In this document: positions 8,238 to 18,537 of the stretch, in pieces
How positions within the stretch are numbered: the stretch's first letter is position 1
How the letters are laid out: the number at the start of each line of letters is the position of its first letter
Source of the DNA: an uncultured Desulfuromonadales bacterium
GTDB lineage: Bacteria; Desulfobacterota; Desulfuromonadia; Geobacterales; Pseudopelobacteraceae
Direction of reading: 5' to 3'
NCBI GenBank assembly: GCA_903868145.1
Contig: CAIPTY010000010.1
Coordinates: 142,019-206,018 of the forward strand
DNA length: 64,000 nucleotides
Program-made: the position numbers and the translations under genes
Notes under the pieces: generated by a model
The model's database searches: none
What the model saw: the letters and a program-made list of their open reading frames with translations, nothing else
What the model was told of the DNA's origin: nothing

Positions 8238-10475
8238 TCACATCATATCGACGGGATCGATGTCAACCGTTTCACGCACATTGGATGCGGGTGGGCGACG
8301 AATCTGCCAGGTGACAATCAGTTTTCGCAGGTCGTTCCTGGTGATGGCCTTGAGCAGTATCTGGCGGCGAAAGCGGCCCCGCAGACGGTAGAGAGGAGAG
8401 GGGGCAGGGCCGAGAATTTCCACCCGCAGCTTCATCTCGCGTTTGATATGAATCAACAGAGTGGCTGTGGCAGCGGCACGCTCTTCTACGGTCTGTTCGG
8501 ATGTGCCTGAAATCGCAAAAGCCGCCAGAAAGCTGAAGGGGGGATAACCGGCCTCGCGGCGAAACTCCAGTTCCTGACGATAGAAATTCTCTCCATCGTG
8601 TTCAATAGCGCACTGTATGGCATAATGAGCCGGATTGTGGGCCTGGACGACCACACGACCGGGAAGGGTGCCCCGTCCCGCCCGGCCGATAACCTGGGAC
8701 AGGATCTGGAAGGTTCGCTCGGCGCTGCGGAAATCAGGCATGTTCAGGCTGGCCTCGGCATTAAGAACCCCCACCAGAGTCACTCCGGGAAAGTCGTGAC
8801 CCTTGGCGACCATCTGAGTGCCGATCAGGACATCTGCCGATCCGTCGGTCATTCTGTTCAGTAGGCGGTTGTGGCTCCCTTTTCCGGATGTTGTGTCACT
8901 ATCCATCCGAATGATGCCGGCACCCGGCATCAGTTCCCGCAGGTCGTGATCGACCCGTTCCGTTCCCGCTCCCAGTTCCTTCATCTCCAGGGAACCGCAG
9001 GCAGGGCAGATACCGGGAGCCGGAACGGTGTAATCGCAGTAGTGACACTCGCTCCGGCGGCGCTGGCGGTGGTAGGTGAGGGTAACCGAGCAATTGGGGC
9101 AGGTCAATGGCTCCCCGCAGTCGCCACAAACCAGAAGGGTGGCAAAACCGCGCCGGTTCAAAAAAACCAGCGACTGTTCACCGGCGGCAATGGTTTCTTC
9201 CAGAGCCAGAGCCAGAGGCGGGGAGATGGTTTCCTTGATTCCTTTCATCTGTACGATGGAAACCGTTGGCATCGGCCGGTTTTCCACCCGTTCGGGCAGG
9301 CTCAGAAGCTTCAATCTGCCCTGTTCGACAGCGTGGAGACTCGTCATCAGCGGTGTGGCTGAGCCGAGCACGACCACCGTCTTTTCCATCTGTCCCCGCA
9401 CCAGTGAAAGATCACGGGCGTTATAGCGCAGGCCTTCAGCCTGTTTGAAAGATGCCTCGTGTTCCTCATCAACGACGATGATGCCGATATTTTCCAACGG
9501 GGCGAAGATAGCCGAACGGGCACCGATTACAATGCGCACCTGCCCGCGCCGGATGCGGCGCCATTCATCATAGCGTTCGCCGTCCGACAGTGCGCTGTGC
9601 AGGATGGCGATGCAGGCTCCGAAACGTGCGCGGAAGCGTCGGACCAGTTGCGGCGTCAGCGAAATCTCCGGAACCAGAATCAGCGCTGTCCCGCCCTGTT
9701 CCAGAACAGGAGCTATGGCCTGCAGATAGACCTCGGTCTTGCCGCTTCCGGTGACGCCATGCAGTAGAAAAGGAGAAAATGCACGGCTTTCCACTGCGGA
9801 GGAGATGAGTTCCAACGCTCTGGCCTGGTGCCGGTTGAGTATCCTGGGAGTGTCACGCTCAATGGTTTCCAGGGCGAAGGGGTCACGATAGATCTCGCGC
9901 TCTTCCATTCGAATCAGAGTCAGTTCCTCAAGGCGGCGGAGTTGAAGAGAACACTGGCCGAAGCGTCGCCTCAGGTCGGCGGAGGAAATGTCGCCAGCGT
10001 CGCTGATAGTCGCCAGAATCTCTGCAGCCTTGCTGCCGATATGGTGCCGGGGGGGGGGCTCAGTCGCCGAAAGGTAAAACTTTTCGCTTTTTACCTTCCT
10101 GCCTCCGGTAAGGGAGATGCCGGAGACGGCGCCCTTTTTTGACTGGATATTGATGCCGGAAGGCAGAGCGGTCTTGAACACCTCACCCAGCGGATACAGG
10201 TAGTATGAGGAAACCCACCTGAAAAACTCCAGTTCGCCATCCGTCCAGAGCGGCTCATCGTCCAGAACATCGATAACCGTTTTGAGTCCCGAACTCTCAC
10301 TGGATTCCACATTTCCCAGGACGTAAGCTGTCAGTTTTCTTCCGCCAAAAGGAACGAAGACGCGCCTTCCCGGCTGTGCCTGCTGGATCAACTCGGGAGG
10401 GACGAGGTAATGAAATGACTTTTCAAAGGGGAGCGGAACAACAACTTCGATGATCGTGGGCGAAGGGCATATCAT
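8238..10475 (-). CDS. priA: Primosomal replication-restart helicase PriA
   Basis: 745 aa, the usual PriA length. An N-terminal 3'-DNA-binding domain is followed by a helicase core with Walker A (LHGVTGSGKTEVYL), DEEH box (IIVVDEEHEASF) and motif III GSATP. A zinc-binding region with paired cysteines (CGDCGEPLTCPNC, CHYCDY, CPACG) and helicase motifs V-VI (IGTQMVAKGHDFP, SQVIGRAGRG) complete it. PriA reloads the replisome at collapsed forks. The start codon at 10475 has no clear Shine-Dalgarno sequence. It ends about 130 nt before gltL on the same strand. A G8 run near 10050 lies inside the gene but the frame stays open. Confidence 0.96.
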   Translation of the reverse strand: MICPSPTIIEVVVPLPFEKSFHYLVPPELIQQAQPGRRVFVPFGGRKLTAYVLGNVESSESSGLKTVIDVLDDEPLWTDGELEFFRWVSSYYLYPLGEVFKTALPSGINIQSKKGAVSGISLTGGRKVKSEKFYLSATEPPPRHHIGSKAAEILATISDAGDISSADLRRRFGQCSLQLRRLEELTLIRMEEREIYRDPFALETIERDTPRILNRHQARALELISSAVESRAFSPFLLHGVTGSGKTEVYLQAIAPVLEQGGTALILVPEISLTPQLVRRFRARFGACIAILHSALSDGERYDEWRRIRRGQVRIVIGARSAIFAPLENIGIIVVDEEHEASFKQAEGLRYNARDLSLVRGQMEKTVVVLGSATPLMTSLHAVEQGRLKLLSLPERVENRPMPTVSIVQMKGIKETISPPLALALEETIAAGEQSLVFLNRRGFATLLVCGDCGEPLTCPNCSVTLTYHRQRRRSECHYCDYTVPAPGICPACGSLEMKELGAGTERVDHDLRELMPGAGIIRMDSDTTSGKGSHNRLLNRMTDGSADVLIGTQMVAKGHDFPGVTLVGVLNAEASLNMPDFRSAERTFQILSQVIGRAGRGTLPGRVVVQAHNPAHYAIQCAIEHDGENFYRQELEFRREAGYPPFSFLAAFAISGTSEQTVEERAAATATLLIHIKREMKLRVEILGPAPSPLYRLRGRFRRQILLKAITRNDLRKLIVTWQIRRPPASNVRETVDIDPVDMM

Positions 10476-10562
10476 AGTAAGCTGTGATAGCAGAGCATAG
10501 GCAGGAAGTAAATACCAAGAGAAATGCAGCAGAAGTAAAACGGAACGTCCCGTCCGACGGTG

Positions 10563-10772
10563 TTACCAGTATTTCCTGGGCGGTTCGGTTTTTCCGACCC
10601 GTTTGATCTCGCCATCGACAACCTTGAACATATCTCCCAGCTCATTGGTCCAGGCATCACCCTCATCCAGTGGTGATGGCACTTCACGCTTGCCCAGAAA
10701 AACCTCCTGATCGTCCATAAAGGCTATCCATTCCAGAGCGCCGGTCATCCATATCTTGGTTTTCAGTTCCAT
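10563..10772 (-). CDS. Small conserved-looking protein of unknown function
   Basis: 69 aa, acidic and tryptophan-containing (MELKTKIWMTGALEWIAFMD start, PRKYW end). AAGGA lies about 8 nt before the ATG. No signal peptide or membrane helix. The compact composition and the RBS support a real gene upstream of priA on the same strand, separated by about 90 nt. I do not recognise a named family. Confidence 0.6.
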   Translation of the reverse strand: MELKTKIWMTGALEWIAFMDDQEVFLGKREVPSPLDEGDAWTNELGDMFKVVDGEIKRVGKTEPPRKYW

Positions 10773-10814
10773 CGTGGTCTTCCTTGTTAAAAGGGTTGCA
10801 GTTCATTGATAAAA

Positions 10815-10871
10815 CAGAAGGCGTTCTGTGAATGGCCGCTGTATCGGCCAATCTCAAAGAACGCCTTCAGT
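10815..10871 (-). terminator. Long hairpin, probable terminator of the 373-aa gene
   Basis: GAAGGCGTTCT (from about 10818) pairs with AGAACGCCTTC (to about 10868), with a nested GGCC/GGCC pair. On the minus strand it is followed by TGTTTTATC, a short U-rich tract. It lies just downstream of the 373-aa protein gene. Confidence 0.6.
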
Positions 10872-10880
10872 TTCAGGCAT

Positions 10881-12002
10881 CTACTGCTGATTTCCCGGAT
10901 GTTTGCCCGTTTTATTGTCGCCGTGACTCTGGGAAGGAGGCTGCTTGCCGGCAGGCTGCTGAACAGCAGGCCTGTTCTGAGTTACCGGTGGTCGTTGAAT
11001 GTTCTGCTGTTTGCCGGGTTGGTGGTCCCCCGGGCGCTGAACCGCAGGCTGCTTGACGACTGGCCTGTTATCGACAGGGCGCTGTGTACCCGGTTGCTTA
11101 TTGCCTGACTGATTATTTACCGGACGCTGTGTCCCTGAGGGCTTGTTGCCAAACTGGTTGTCTCTGGGCTGTTGAACGGCAGGCTGCTTAACGGCAGGTC
11201 TGTTATCGGCAGGCCGTTGCGTACCCAAATGTTTACTGCCGGGATTATTGTCAGCGGGACGTTGTGAGCCCTGCAGGTTACCAGCAGGCCGCTGAATTCC
11301 CAACGGCCCGCTTCCTGAATGACCGGCGCCGGGTTTTAACTCTCCGGGCTTACCCTTGTCACCGGGTCTGTTGTAGGTATCGGTTCTGGTATGGTCGCCG
11401 GGCCGGTTATTGAAATTGCCAGCACGCTTGTCGCGAATTTCCCTGATGGTGTTTTCACGTTCGCCTCTTATATTTGAGAATCTCTCCTGTCGTATACCGT
11501 CATTGTTCTCACGTTTGAACCATTCCTGTCTACGCCAATGATCCGGGTCTCTGCCCCAGCTTTTCCAGCCTCTGTCAAATTCGGAGTAGCGTATCCGATG
11601 ATAACCGGTCGGCAGATGCCTGGGATATTCGGGGGGGACCACAACAACTACGGAAGGAATCATTTCCACCCGTACCGGAGACCATCTCCCGTTATATCGC
11701 GATGCACGATACCAGTAACCGTTATAGTTCCGATACCAGACACCATCGTAGAAATAGACACCGGTCATGTTTGCGGCCATATATACGGAAGATTGACCGC
11801 TGGGCACAACCACCATGGCGGGGGGGGCAGCGAATCTCAGTGCAGGCGGAGCCGGCACAAGAGCATCCACTTCAAAGGCAGGCAGAACCCCATAGTCGGC
11901 CGCACTGCATTCCGATACTACAGGATAACCGATGTTTTGCATGGTGAATACAGTTGTGAAGACAATAAGCGCGCAATAATAAAACAGATTGATTCTTCTC
12001 AT
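10881..12002 (-). CDS. Secreted repeat-rich protein, unknown function
   Basis: 373 aa. An N-terminal hydrophobic segment (about residues 4-25) looks like a signal or anchor. A tyrosine/tryptophan-rich module follows (YFYDGVWYRNYNGYWY, then ASRYNGRWSPV), then a short hydrophobic VVVVVPPEYP stretch. From about residue 170 to the end it is a low-complexity, basic tail rich in Pro, Gln, Asn, Arg and Gly built from imperfect repeats of the type QRPxxNQxGNKQxGT. The module resembles YXWXGXW-type cell-envelope proteins seen in Geobacter; the tail looks disordered and could bind nucleic acid, metal or polysaccharide. No function is assigned. The promoter region is shared with the intergenic space at 12003-12100. 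Confidence 0.75.
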   Translation of the reverse strand: MRRINLFYYCALIVFTTVFTMQNIGYPVVSECSAADYGVLPAFEVDALVPAPPALRFAAPPAMVVVPSGQSSVYMAANMTGVYFYDGVWYRNYNGYWYRASRYNGRWSPVRVEMIPSVVVVVPPEYPRHLPTGYHRIRYSEFDRGWKSWGRDPDHWRRQEWFKRENNDGIRQERFSNIRGERENTIREIRDKRAGNFNNRPGDHTRTDTYNRPGDKGKPGELKPGAGHSGSGPLGIQRPAGNLQGSQRPADNNPGSKHLGTQRPADNRPAVKQPAVQQPRDNQFGNKPSGTQRPVNNQSGNKQPGTQRPVDNRPVVKQPAVQRPGDHQPGKQQNIQRPPVTQNRPAVQQPAGKQPPSQSHGDNKTGKHPGNQQ

Positions 12003-12100
12003 GGCAGAAATCCTCCAAAATATTCGGATATAAGCGGTTTAAGTCTATCATCTTCGAACGGGTTGTCAATGCGCGGCGTTGGGATAGAGACAAAACAGTT

Positions 12101-13299
<1,199 letters not shown>

Positions 13300-13300
<1 letters not shown>

Positions 13301-13467
13301 TATGTCGTTCCTTCCGATGGTGGAGATTCTTTGTTTAGGAAATTTACCATAACACCGAGGCTCCATACTCCTAAAATCGGATCAATAGTTATGATCTGCA
13401 GGCGTTGGAGTGTTGCCTGGGCGATGAGTATTCTGTCAAACGGATCGCGGTGAGGGCCGACATGCTG
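13300..13467 (-). pseudogene. C-terminal remnant of a VapC-type PIN ribonuclease toxin
   Basis: Directly after an in-frame TAA (13468-13470) the minus strand reads QHVGPHRDPFDRILIAQA and then LQRLQIITIDPILGVW. This is the conserved H-R-D-P-F-D-R block and last strand of PIN-domain toxins. The N-terminal two thirds with the first catalytic aspartates are gone and no start codon is present. The frame runs on to a TAA that overlaps the ATG of the dehydrogenase gene by one base. I see no antitoxin gene. Confidence 0.75.
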
Positions 13468-13471
13468 TTAA

Positions 13472-13735
13472 TCACGCTCGAATAGATAACTGAGCCTGCA
13501 GTGCTTGCTTCTCGACGGGTGTTACCGACTGGGAGCGCTTGAGTTTGGAAGGAGCTCCATTATCCGGTTGCTCTGAGGAAAGGGTTACTGTGTCTGTGTC
13601 AGGGTTTTTGCCCGGCTCCGCTGCAGCATTTCTCGTTGATCGCGGGGCCTTCCTGTTTTCGCCGGTATGATTTCTCAGCCTGGCGTATTCCTGCTCTAAT
13701 TGCGTCGGCAGTCGTTTCTGAATGGATGTTGTCAT
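13472..13735 (-). CDS. Small hydrophilic protein, unknown function
   Basis: 87 aa, charged, rich in Arg, Gln, Ser, Thr and Pro, with no predicted membrane segment. Its ATG overlaps the stop of the 50-aa gene upstream in ATGA form, which supports a translationally coupled pair. No family recognised. It could be a flagellar/secretion-type or DNA-associated small protein, but nothing in the sequence decides this. Confidence 0.5.
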   Translation of the reverse strand: MTTSIQKRLPTQLEQEYARLRNHTGENRKAPRSTRNAAAEPGKNPDTDTVTLSSEQPDNGAPSKLKRSQSVTPVEKQALQAQLSIRA

Positions 13736-13884
13736 TTTGTAGATCCAGTCAGCAATAATAAGTCAATAAATTGCTCTTGAACGGCCAGAGTATCTCTTTT
13801 GATGTCGAAAAGTTGACGAAGTGCCGTCCGTTCATCCGGGGTAATGCCCTGATTGTTGCTCTCTGTTTCGATAACACTCTGCAT
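13732..13884 (-). CDS. 50-aa protein, unknown function, coupled to the 87-aa gene
   Basis: Reads MQSVIETESNNQGITPDE then RTALRQLFDIKRDTLAVQ and ends LLLLTGSTK. Acidic N-terminus followed by a predicted amphipathic helix. AGCAGG lies about 6-10 nt before the ATG, and the TGA overlaps the next ATG (ATGA at 13732-13735). Short but coherent; no family recognised. Confidence 0.5.
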   Translation of the reverse strand: MQSVIETESNNQGITPDERTALRQLFDIKRDTLAVQEQFIDLLLLTGSTK

Positions 13885-13914
13885 AGAAACCTGCTTTTAG
13901 GCTGATCCAGGCGA

Positions 13915-14079
13915 TTAACAGCCTTGGGATAACTGGTAAGATTGTGCTGACTCGCTGATATGCAAAGCAAAGAGCCTGCCAACTCCTTCACGATAGACAG
14001 AATCCGTGCGATCCACAGTCAGAACGCGATCAGTCCCAGGATGCAGCCAGAGTGGGACGGGAAGAGCGCCGCAATGCAT
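13915..14079 (-). CDS. Possible 54-codon gene or gene remnant
   Basis: An open frame starting MHCGALPVPLWLHPGTDRVL and ending SYQLSQGC fills most of the gap between the kinase and the small-gene pair. No convincing RBS and no family match; it may be a decayed 3' end. Listed so that the gap 13885-14188 is described; otherwise I see nothing in it. Confidence 0.25.
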   Translation of the reverse strand: MHCGALPVPLWLHPGTDRVLTVDRTDSVYREGVGRLFALHISESAQSYQLSQGC

Positions 14080-14188
14080 GTACCGTAGACGATCTGATAA
14101 CCGAGTACATTACTAAAACATGCTAAGCCCTCCAAAAAGTCATGGCGAGACGATGAGCGCATACCAATAAGGATGCGCTCGTTGTCAT

Positions 14189-15628
14189 TCAACAGTCATC
14201 TGTGTTTGCTCTATGCACCGGAAGGGTGATGGTGAACGTTGTTACGGTACCGATCTCACTTGTTACGTCGATAATTCCGCCATGTTTGTTGACAATGATA
14301 TCGTAGGCGATGGCAAGACCGAGTCCGGTTCCTTTTCCGACCTCCTTGGTGGTGAAGAACGGGTCAAAGATTCGCTTGATATTTTCAGGCGCAATACCGA
14401 CGCCGCTATCGCTGATTGCGATTCTGACAGATTTCTCCTCCGCCCAGGTCGCGATACGGATCTCTCCTTTTTCCTCGATGGCATGGGCGGCATTGATCAG
14501 GATGTTTATAAAGACCTGATTAAGCTGCCCCATGTTGCACCAGACCTGGGGCAGTTGACCATACTCCCTGCTCACTGTTGCTTTGTACTTCAAGTCATTC
14601 CATGCGATGGTCAGGGTGCTCTCCAACCCCTCGTTGATATCGCTGAAATCGTCAGTTGAATTGTCTGTCCTGGAAAAGATCTTCAAGTCCCGGACAATCT
14701 TGCGGATCCGTTCTACCCCTTCACTGGATTCGGAAATCAGCTCGGGCAGGTCCTGGCGAATGCGGTCGATCTTGTATTTTTTTCGTTCTTGGACCAGGTA
14801 CTCCCAGGCTCCCGGTTCAGTGTTGGGAAAGTGCTGCTCATTGGCATCCAGATAGGCGGTCAGTTTGTCAACATACTTGCTGAGGCTCGCAAGATTGCTG
14901 ATGATGTAACCCATCGGGTTATTGATCTCGTGGGCCATACCGGCCGCCAGATTTCCGATGGAAGCCATCTTGTCCTGATGGAGGAGTTGCCCCTGGAGCA
15001 TCTTCAGATCGTCATACGCCCGGAGTATCTCGGCATTCCGCTTGCTCAGTTCAGTGGTCCGCTCCTGCACACGCAGTTCAAGTGTCTTATTCAGTTTTTC
15101 CAGTTGGGTGGCCTGTACCTGCAGTCTCTCCTGCACCATCTGCCGCTCGGCTATCTCCTGCTCAAGTTTAATCGCCTGAAGACGGAGTTCCTCTGTCCGC
15201 TCTATTACCCGTAGTTCCAGCGATGCGTTCATGTCCCTGGCCAGGTCGGAAAGCTTCTTGCTGCGGACAAGGTTCATGACTCTCAGTCGCAGTTCTTCCG
15301 AGTTATATGGCTTGGAGATGAAATCGTTGGCACCAAGAGAGAGAATTCGAGTCACTTCATTAGTGCCTACTGTAACGACAATAACCGGAATTTCGCTCCA
15401 ACTTTGATTCTGTCTAATGCGTTTGATCGTTTCATAACCATCCATAACCGGCATTTCCAGATCAAGAAGGACTACATCGATATGCGGATTAGCTTCCAAC
15501 ATATTCAGCGCCTGCATACCGTCGCCCGCCTTAAGGACAGTACAGTCACGATCTGACAGCATCAGTTCAAGCATCTCCAGGTTTATACTGTCATCGTCCA
15601 CTGCCAATACGGTAATTTTATGTAACAT
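14189..15628 (-). CDS. Response regulator-histidine kinase (receiver + HisKA + HATPase)
   Basis: 479 aa from the ATG at 15628 ([14 protein letters not shown]), preceded by GAGGA; the ATG four codons earlier contributes that RBS. An N-terminal receiver carries the acidic pair in VDDDS and phospho-Asp in [14 protein letters not shown] long coiled coil follows (about 125-235, with repeated [15 protein letters not shown] heptads), then a HisKA domain with phospho-His in [11 protein letters not shown] and an ATPase domain with N, G1 (DSGVGIAP), F (FDPFFTTK) and G2 (GTGLGLA) boxes. There is no membrane segment, so it is cytoplasmic and probably receives phosphate from another kinase. Output partner unknown. 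Confidence 0.93.
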   Translation of the reverse strand: MLHKITVLAVDDDSINLEMLELMLSDRDCTVLKAGDGMQALNMLEANPHIDVVLLDLEMPVMDGYETIKRIRQNQSWSEIPVIVVTVGTNEVTRILSLGANDFISKPYNSEELRLRVMNLVRSKKLSDLARDMNASLELRVIERTEELRLQAIKLEQEIAERQMVQERLQVQATQLEKLNKTLELRVQERTTELSKRNAEILRAYDDLKMLQGQLLHQDKMASIGNLAAGMAHEINNPMGYIISNLASLSKYVDKLTAYLDANEQHFPNTEPGAWEYLVQERKKYKIDRIRQDLPELISESSEGVERIRKIVRDLKIFSRTDNSTDDFSDINEGLESTLTIAWNDLKYKATVSREYGQLPQVWCNMGQLNQVFINILINAAHAIEEKGEIRIATWAEEKSVRIAISDSGVGIAPENIKRIFDPFFTTKEVGKGTGLGLAIAYDIIVNKHGGIIDVTSEIGTVTTFTITLPVHRANTDDC

Positions 15629-15675
15629 GCAATTCCTCATTTAATGGTGAATGGGCGCCTCATTTCAACAAATCA

Positions 15676-15897
15676 TTAGCAGATTCCAGCAGTGTTACTT
15701 TCAGTTTTGCTCTGGGGAGAGACTTCGATTCCCGTCTTACCACTCCGAGCTCTTCTAGATTGATTCAGGCTGTCAGTAGTCTCAAGGGCCGAAAGGATAA
15801 TTGCCGGGATTGTTTTATTTGAGGTGTGCACTTGCTTCAGCATTTCCAGCCCATCCATATCCAGGCTCCAAAGGGAGATATTGCGGTATTTACTCAA
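15676..15897 (-). pseudogene. Fragment of a receiver (CheY-like) domain
   Basis: The minus strand reads LWSLDMDGLEMLKQVHTSNK and then TIPAIILSA. This is the part of a receiver domain just after the phosphorylated Asp through the conserved Ser/Thr strand. The N-terminal half with the acidic pocket and the C-terminal Lys are missing. It lies just upstream of the intact receiver-kinase gene, so it is probably a relic of a neighbouring or duplicated regulator. Confidence 0.6.
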
Positions 15898-16323
15898 AAA
15901 AAATCTAAGCTTTATGGAAATTTAGATATAACTCCGCAACTTAAATCTTTGGTATCCCATGCACCATCCAAAAAAGGGGAAACGATCTTACTCAGCGGAG
16001 GTAATCTCCAGTATGTGGCAGTGAAAATCGATCTGACCGCTAATGATGTTATACAAAATGCCTATCGGAACAGGCGAAAAGTCTGCTGACCCTTGTCAGC
16101 CGTTTTAGGTTGTCATAGTACTTTTTTTCCAATTCGCTTTTGTTTATGGTTGTTTATCGTACTAACTGCTTATCACAAGGAGTGAAAGATGTGTGATACC
16201 TGGCTATCCTTCAATGTATTATTTGATTCATCTTAGCATCTGAGTCTTCATTATTGCACATTGCTATAATTATTTACCTGAGCTGCGCTGGCTCTTACAC
16301 ATTACTATTTTTCGGAGGTTTAC
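15898..16323 (+). other. Gene-poor stretch with a coding-like fragment
   Basis: About 430 nt without a firm gene. On the plus strand an AT-rich open frame to 16089 reads KKSKLYGNLDITPQLKSL ... ETILLSGGNLQYVAVKIDL, which could be a scrap of an extracytoplasmic sensor domain but has no RBS and no recognised family. The rest is AT-rich leader for the Cache-domain gene, ending in TTCGGAGG just before 16324. Confidence 0.3.
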
Positions 16324-16794
16324 ATGAAGTCAATTATTCTCGCATTATGTCTCGTTTTCTTTTCATTCAGTGCTTTTGCTGCAGTGGATGCTCCGACTAA
16401 AAATGATGCAAAAGCACTTGTAAAAGAAGCTGTTAAGTTTGCTAAAGAAAATGGTCGGGATAAGTTTTTTAATGAGGTGAGAAGTCCAAATGGAAAATTC
16501 CACTTTAAAGATGGGACAAAAAAAGGGCTGTACATATTTGTCTATGATGAAAAGGGTGTCGTCCTGGCTCATGGTGTTCGTCTTGAACTGACCGGAAAAA
16601 ATCGATGGAATGATAAGGACCCGGATGGGAAGGCATGGATACAGGAATGGACGGCTCTTGTCCACAAAAGTGGTAGCGGATGGATCAATTACAAAGAATT
16701 TAATCCGGCAGAGAAGAACAAAATTATGGACAAATCATCCTTTGTTGAGCTTGTTGATGGAATGGTTATTGGTTGCGGGATTTACGGCAAGTAA
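16324..16794 (+). CDS. Secreted single-Cache-domain protein
   Basis: 156 aa. The signal peptide (MKSIILALCLVFFSFSAFA) is followed by a helix (TKNDAKALVKEAVKFAKENG) and a small-molecule-binding Cache fold (GLYIFVYDEKGVVLAHG, then GKAWIQEWTALVHKSGSGW). It lacks a transmembrane anchor and an output domain, so it is a free periplasmic ligand-binding protein. Such proteins often sit beside sensor kinases, and a PAS kinase gene converges from the other side. GGAGG lies 6 nt before the ATG. Ligand unknown. Confidence 0.85.
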   Translation: MKSIILALCLVFFSFSAFAAVDAPTKNDAKALVKEAVKFAKENGRDKFFNEVRSPNGKFHFKDGTKKGLYIFVYDEKGVVLAHGVRLELTGKNRWNDKDPDGKAWIQEWTALVHKSGSGWINYKEFNPAEKNKIMDKSSFVELVDGMVIGCGIYGK

Positions 16795-16813
16795 TTAGTG
16801 ATGATTTTGGTGT

Positions 16814-16850
16814 AATCCCGATATATCACTCAAAAGTGTGCATCGGGATT
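16814..16850. terminator. Stem-loop between convergent genes
   Basis: AATCCCGAT (16814-16822) pairs with ATCGGGATT (16842-16850), with CACT/AGTG pairing inside. There is no U-tract on either side, so it may act as an RNA-stabilising stem or a weak two-way terminator between the Cache gene and the PAS kinase gene. Confidence 0.45.
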
Positions 16851-16887
16851 GCACCATAGTAGTACTCCTATGGTTAACCCATAACAG

Positions 16888-18537
16888 CTATATTCCACCT
16901 TGATTCTCCACAACACTCTTCAAGAGATTGCTGAGCAGATCGAACTTGAACGGCTTGATGATTAACCCGGCAATGTCTGCACGGGCTATCCGTGAGGTGA
17001 TGACGTCTTCACCAAAACCGCTGGAGATTATGATCGGAAGTTCCGGTTTCAGCTCCTTCAGTTTGTTGAACAACTCGTAGCCGTCCATGACCGGCATGCC
17101 GATGTCGGTCAGTACCAGAGTGATGTCAGCGGCGTATTTCTGGTACATCTCCAGAGCCTCTTTACCGTTTGACGCCCCGAGTACTGAGAATCCCAGTGAT
17201 GTGAGCATGGCCGCCATGATCTGTTTGATCTGCTCTTCGTCTTCAACCAGCAGGATTGTACCACTCCCTGTCCACGCCACGCTGGAAAGCTGTCCCGGTG
17301 CGTCACACCCTGCGAGTTCATTACTCTCGATCGGCAGATACATCTTGAAGGATGTGCCGAAACCGGGCTGACTGACCAGCTGTAAGGCTCCCTTGTGCGC
17401 AGTGATGATGCCGAGTACCGCCGACATGCCCAAGCCGCGGCCAACAAATTTGGTGGTGTAGAATGGTTCAAAGATGCGGCGGATTGTGTCTTCATCCATG
17501 CCGCAGCCGTCGTCTGTGACTTCCAGACAGATGTATGACCCGGGAGGAATGGGTTTGCCGAGATGGTCTTTTTGTTCCTGTCCCGCGTTGATTGCTGTTT
17601 TCTTCAGGGTGACAAGCACTTTGCCCTGTGCTTCGCCGATCGCTTCGGAAGCGTTGATGATGAGATTCATGACGATCTGGCGGAGCTGGCTGGCGTCGGC
17701 TCTGATGAGGGGGGTATCGGCTGGGCAGATAAGATTGATGACAACATTCTGGGGGATGGTGGCCTGAAGCATTTTGACCATTTCATCGACGAGCTGGCTC
17801 ATATTGACCAGCTCTTCGATAAACTGGCTTTTACCGGCATATGCGAGCATCTGGCGGCAGAGTTCGGCGGCACGCTCGGAGGCATTCTCGATTGTGGAAA
17901 TATTGCTTTCGGCTTTATCGGGATGCATTTTAGCCAAAAAGCAGTTGCCGACGATGATTGCCAGAATGTTGTTGAAGTCGTGGGCGATGCCGCCTGCCAG
18001 TACTCCGAGGCTTTCCAGTTTCTGCGCCTGATGGAGTTGCTGTTCGAGGGATCGTTTTTCTTCCTCCGCTTTTTTTTGCTCACTGATATCAAGCAGAGAA
18101 AGTAACAAATGCCTCTGATCGCCTGAATATATGAGGGACGTAGATCCCAATAATGTGAACTCGCGCTGGTGCCCTTCACCGTTTACGACTATATGGTGCT
18201 CCTCGTTGATATGCCCTGTTCCGGTCTGAAATGTTTCTTCAATTGCCTTCAGCAGGGTACAGTCCCGGCAGTGTATGCCATGACCGCATCCTTGCGGGTC
18301 GTCCTTTGCATTGACGCAACCGAAAACACCACAAGCGTGTCCCCCGATCAGTTCTTCTTCGGAGACACACTGAATAACTCTGAATGCAGGGTTCGCATAG
18401 CCGACAAGTTGGCAGTAGCTGTCATTGACCTCAATGATATTACCATCCATGTCAACCATCAGAAAACCGTCGATTGATGTGGCAATTATGCTTTGAAGGT
18501 CATCTGGATTTACTTGTCTGCGAGATTTGGTATCCAT
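16888..18537 (-). CDS. PAS hybrid histidine kinase with C-terminal receiver
   Basis: 549 aa. A PAS domain at the N-terminus (IATSIDGFLMVDMDGNI) carries a cysteine-rich insertion (HACGVFGCVNAKDDPQGCG, then HCRDC, about residues 68-93). It is followed by HisKA (GVLAGGIAHDFNNILA), HATPase (NASEAIGEA, DDGCGMDEDT, FEPFYTTK, GRGLGMSA) and a receiver (ILLVEDEEQ, phospho-Asp in LVLTDIGMPVMDG, Lys in IIKPF). No membrane helix. The cysteine motif recurs in PAS kinases of anaerobic deltaproteobacteria and may bind a metal or Fe-S or sense redox state; that is inference. GGAGA lies 10 nt before the ATG. Confidence 0.93.
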   Translation of the reverse strand: MDTKSRRQVNPDDLQSIIATSIDGFLMVDMDGNIIEVNDSYCQLVGYANPAFRVIQCVSEEELIGGHACGVFGCVNAKDDPQGCGHGIHCRDCTLLKAIEETFQTGTGHINEEHHIVVNGEGHQREFTLLGSTSLIYSGDQRHLLLSLLDISEQKKAEEEKRSLEQQLHQAQKLESLGVLAGGIAHDFNNILAIIVGNCFLAKMHPDKAESNISTIENASERAAELCRQMLAYAGKSQFIEELVNMSQLVDEMVKMLQATIPQNVVINLICPADTPLIRADASQLRQIVMNLIINASEAIGEAQGKVLVTLKKTAINAGQEQKDHLGKPIPPGSYICLEVTDDGCGMDEDTIRRIFEPFYTTKFVGRGLGMSAVLGIITAHKGALQLVSQPGFGTSFKMYLPIESNELAGCDAPGQLSSVAWTGSGTILLVEDEEQIKQIMAAMLTSLGFSVLGASNGKEALEMYQKYAADITLVLTDIGMPVMDGYELFNKLKELKPELPIIISSGFGEDVITSRIARADIAGLIIKPFKFDLLSNLLKSVVENQGGI

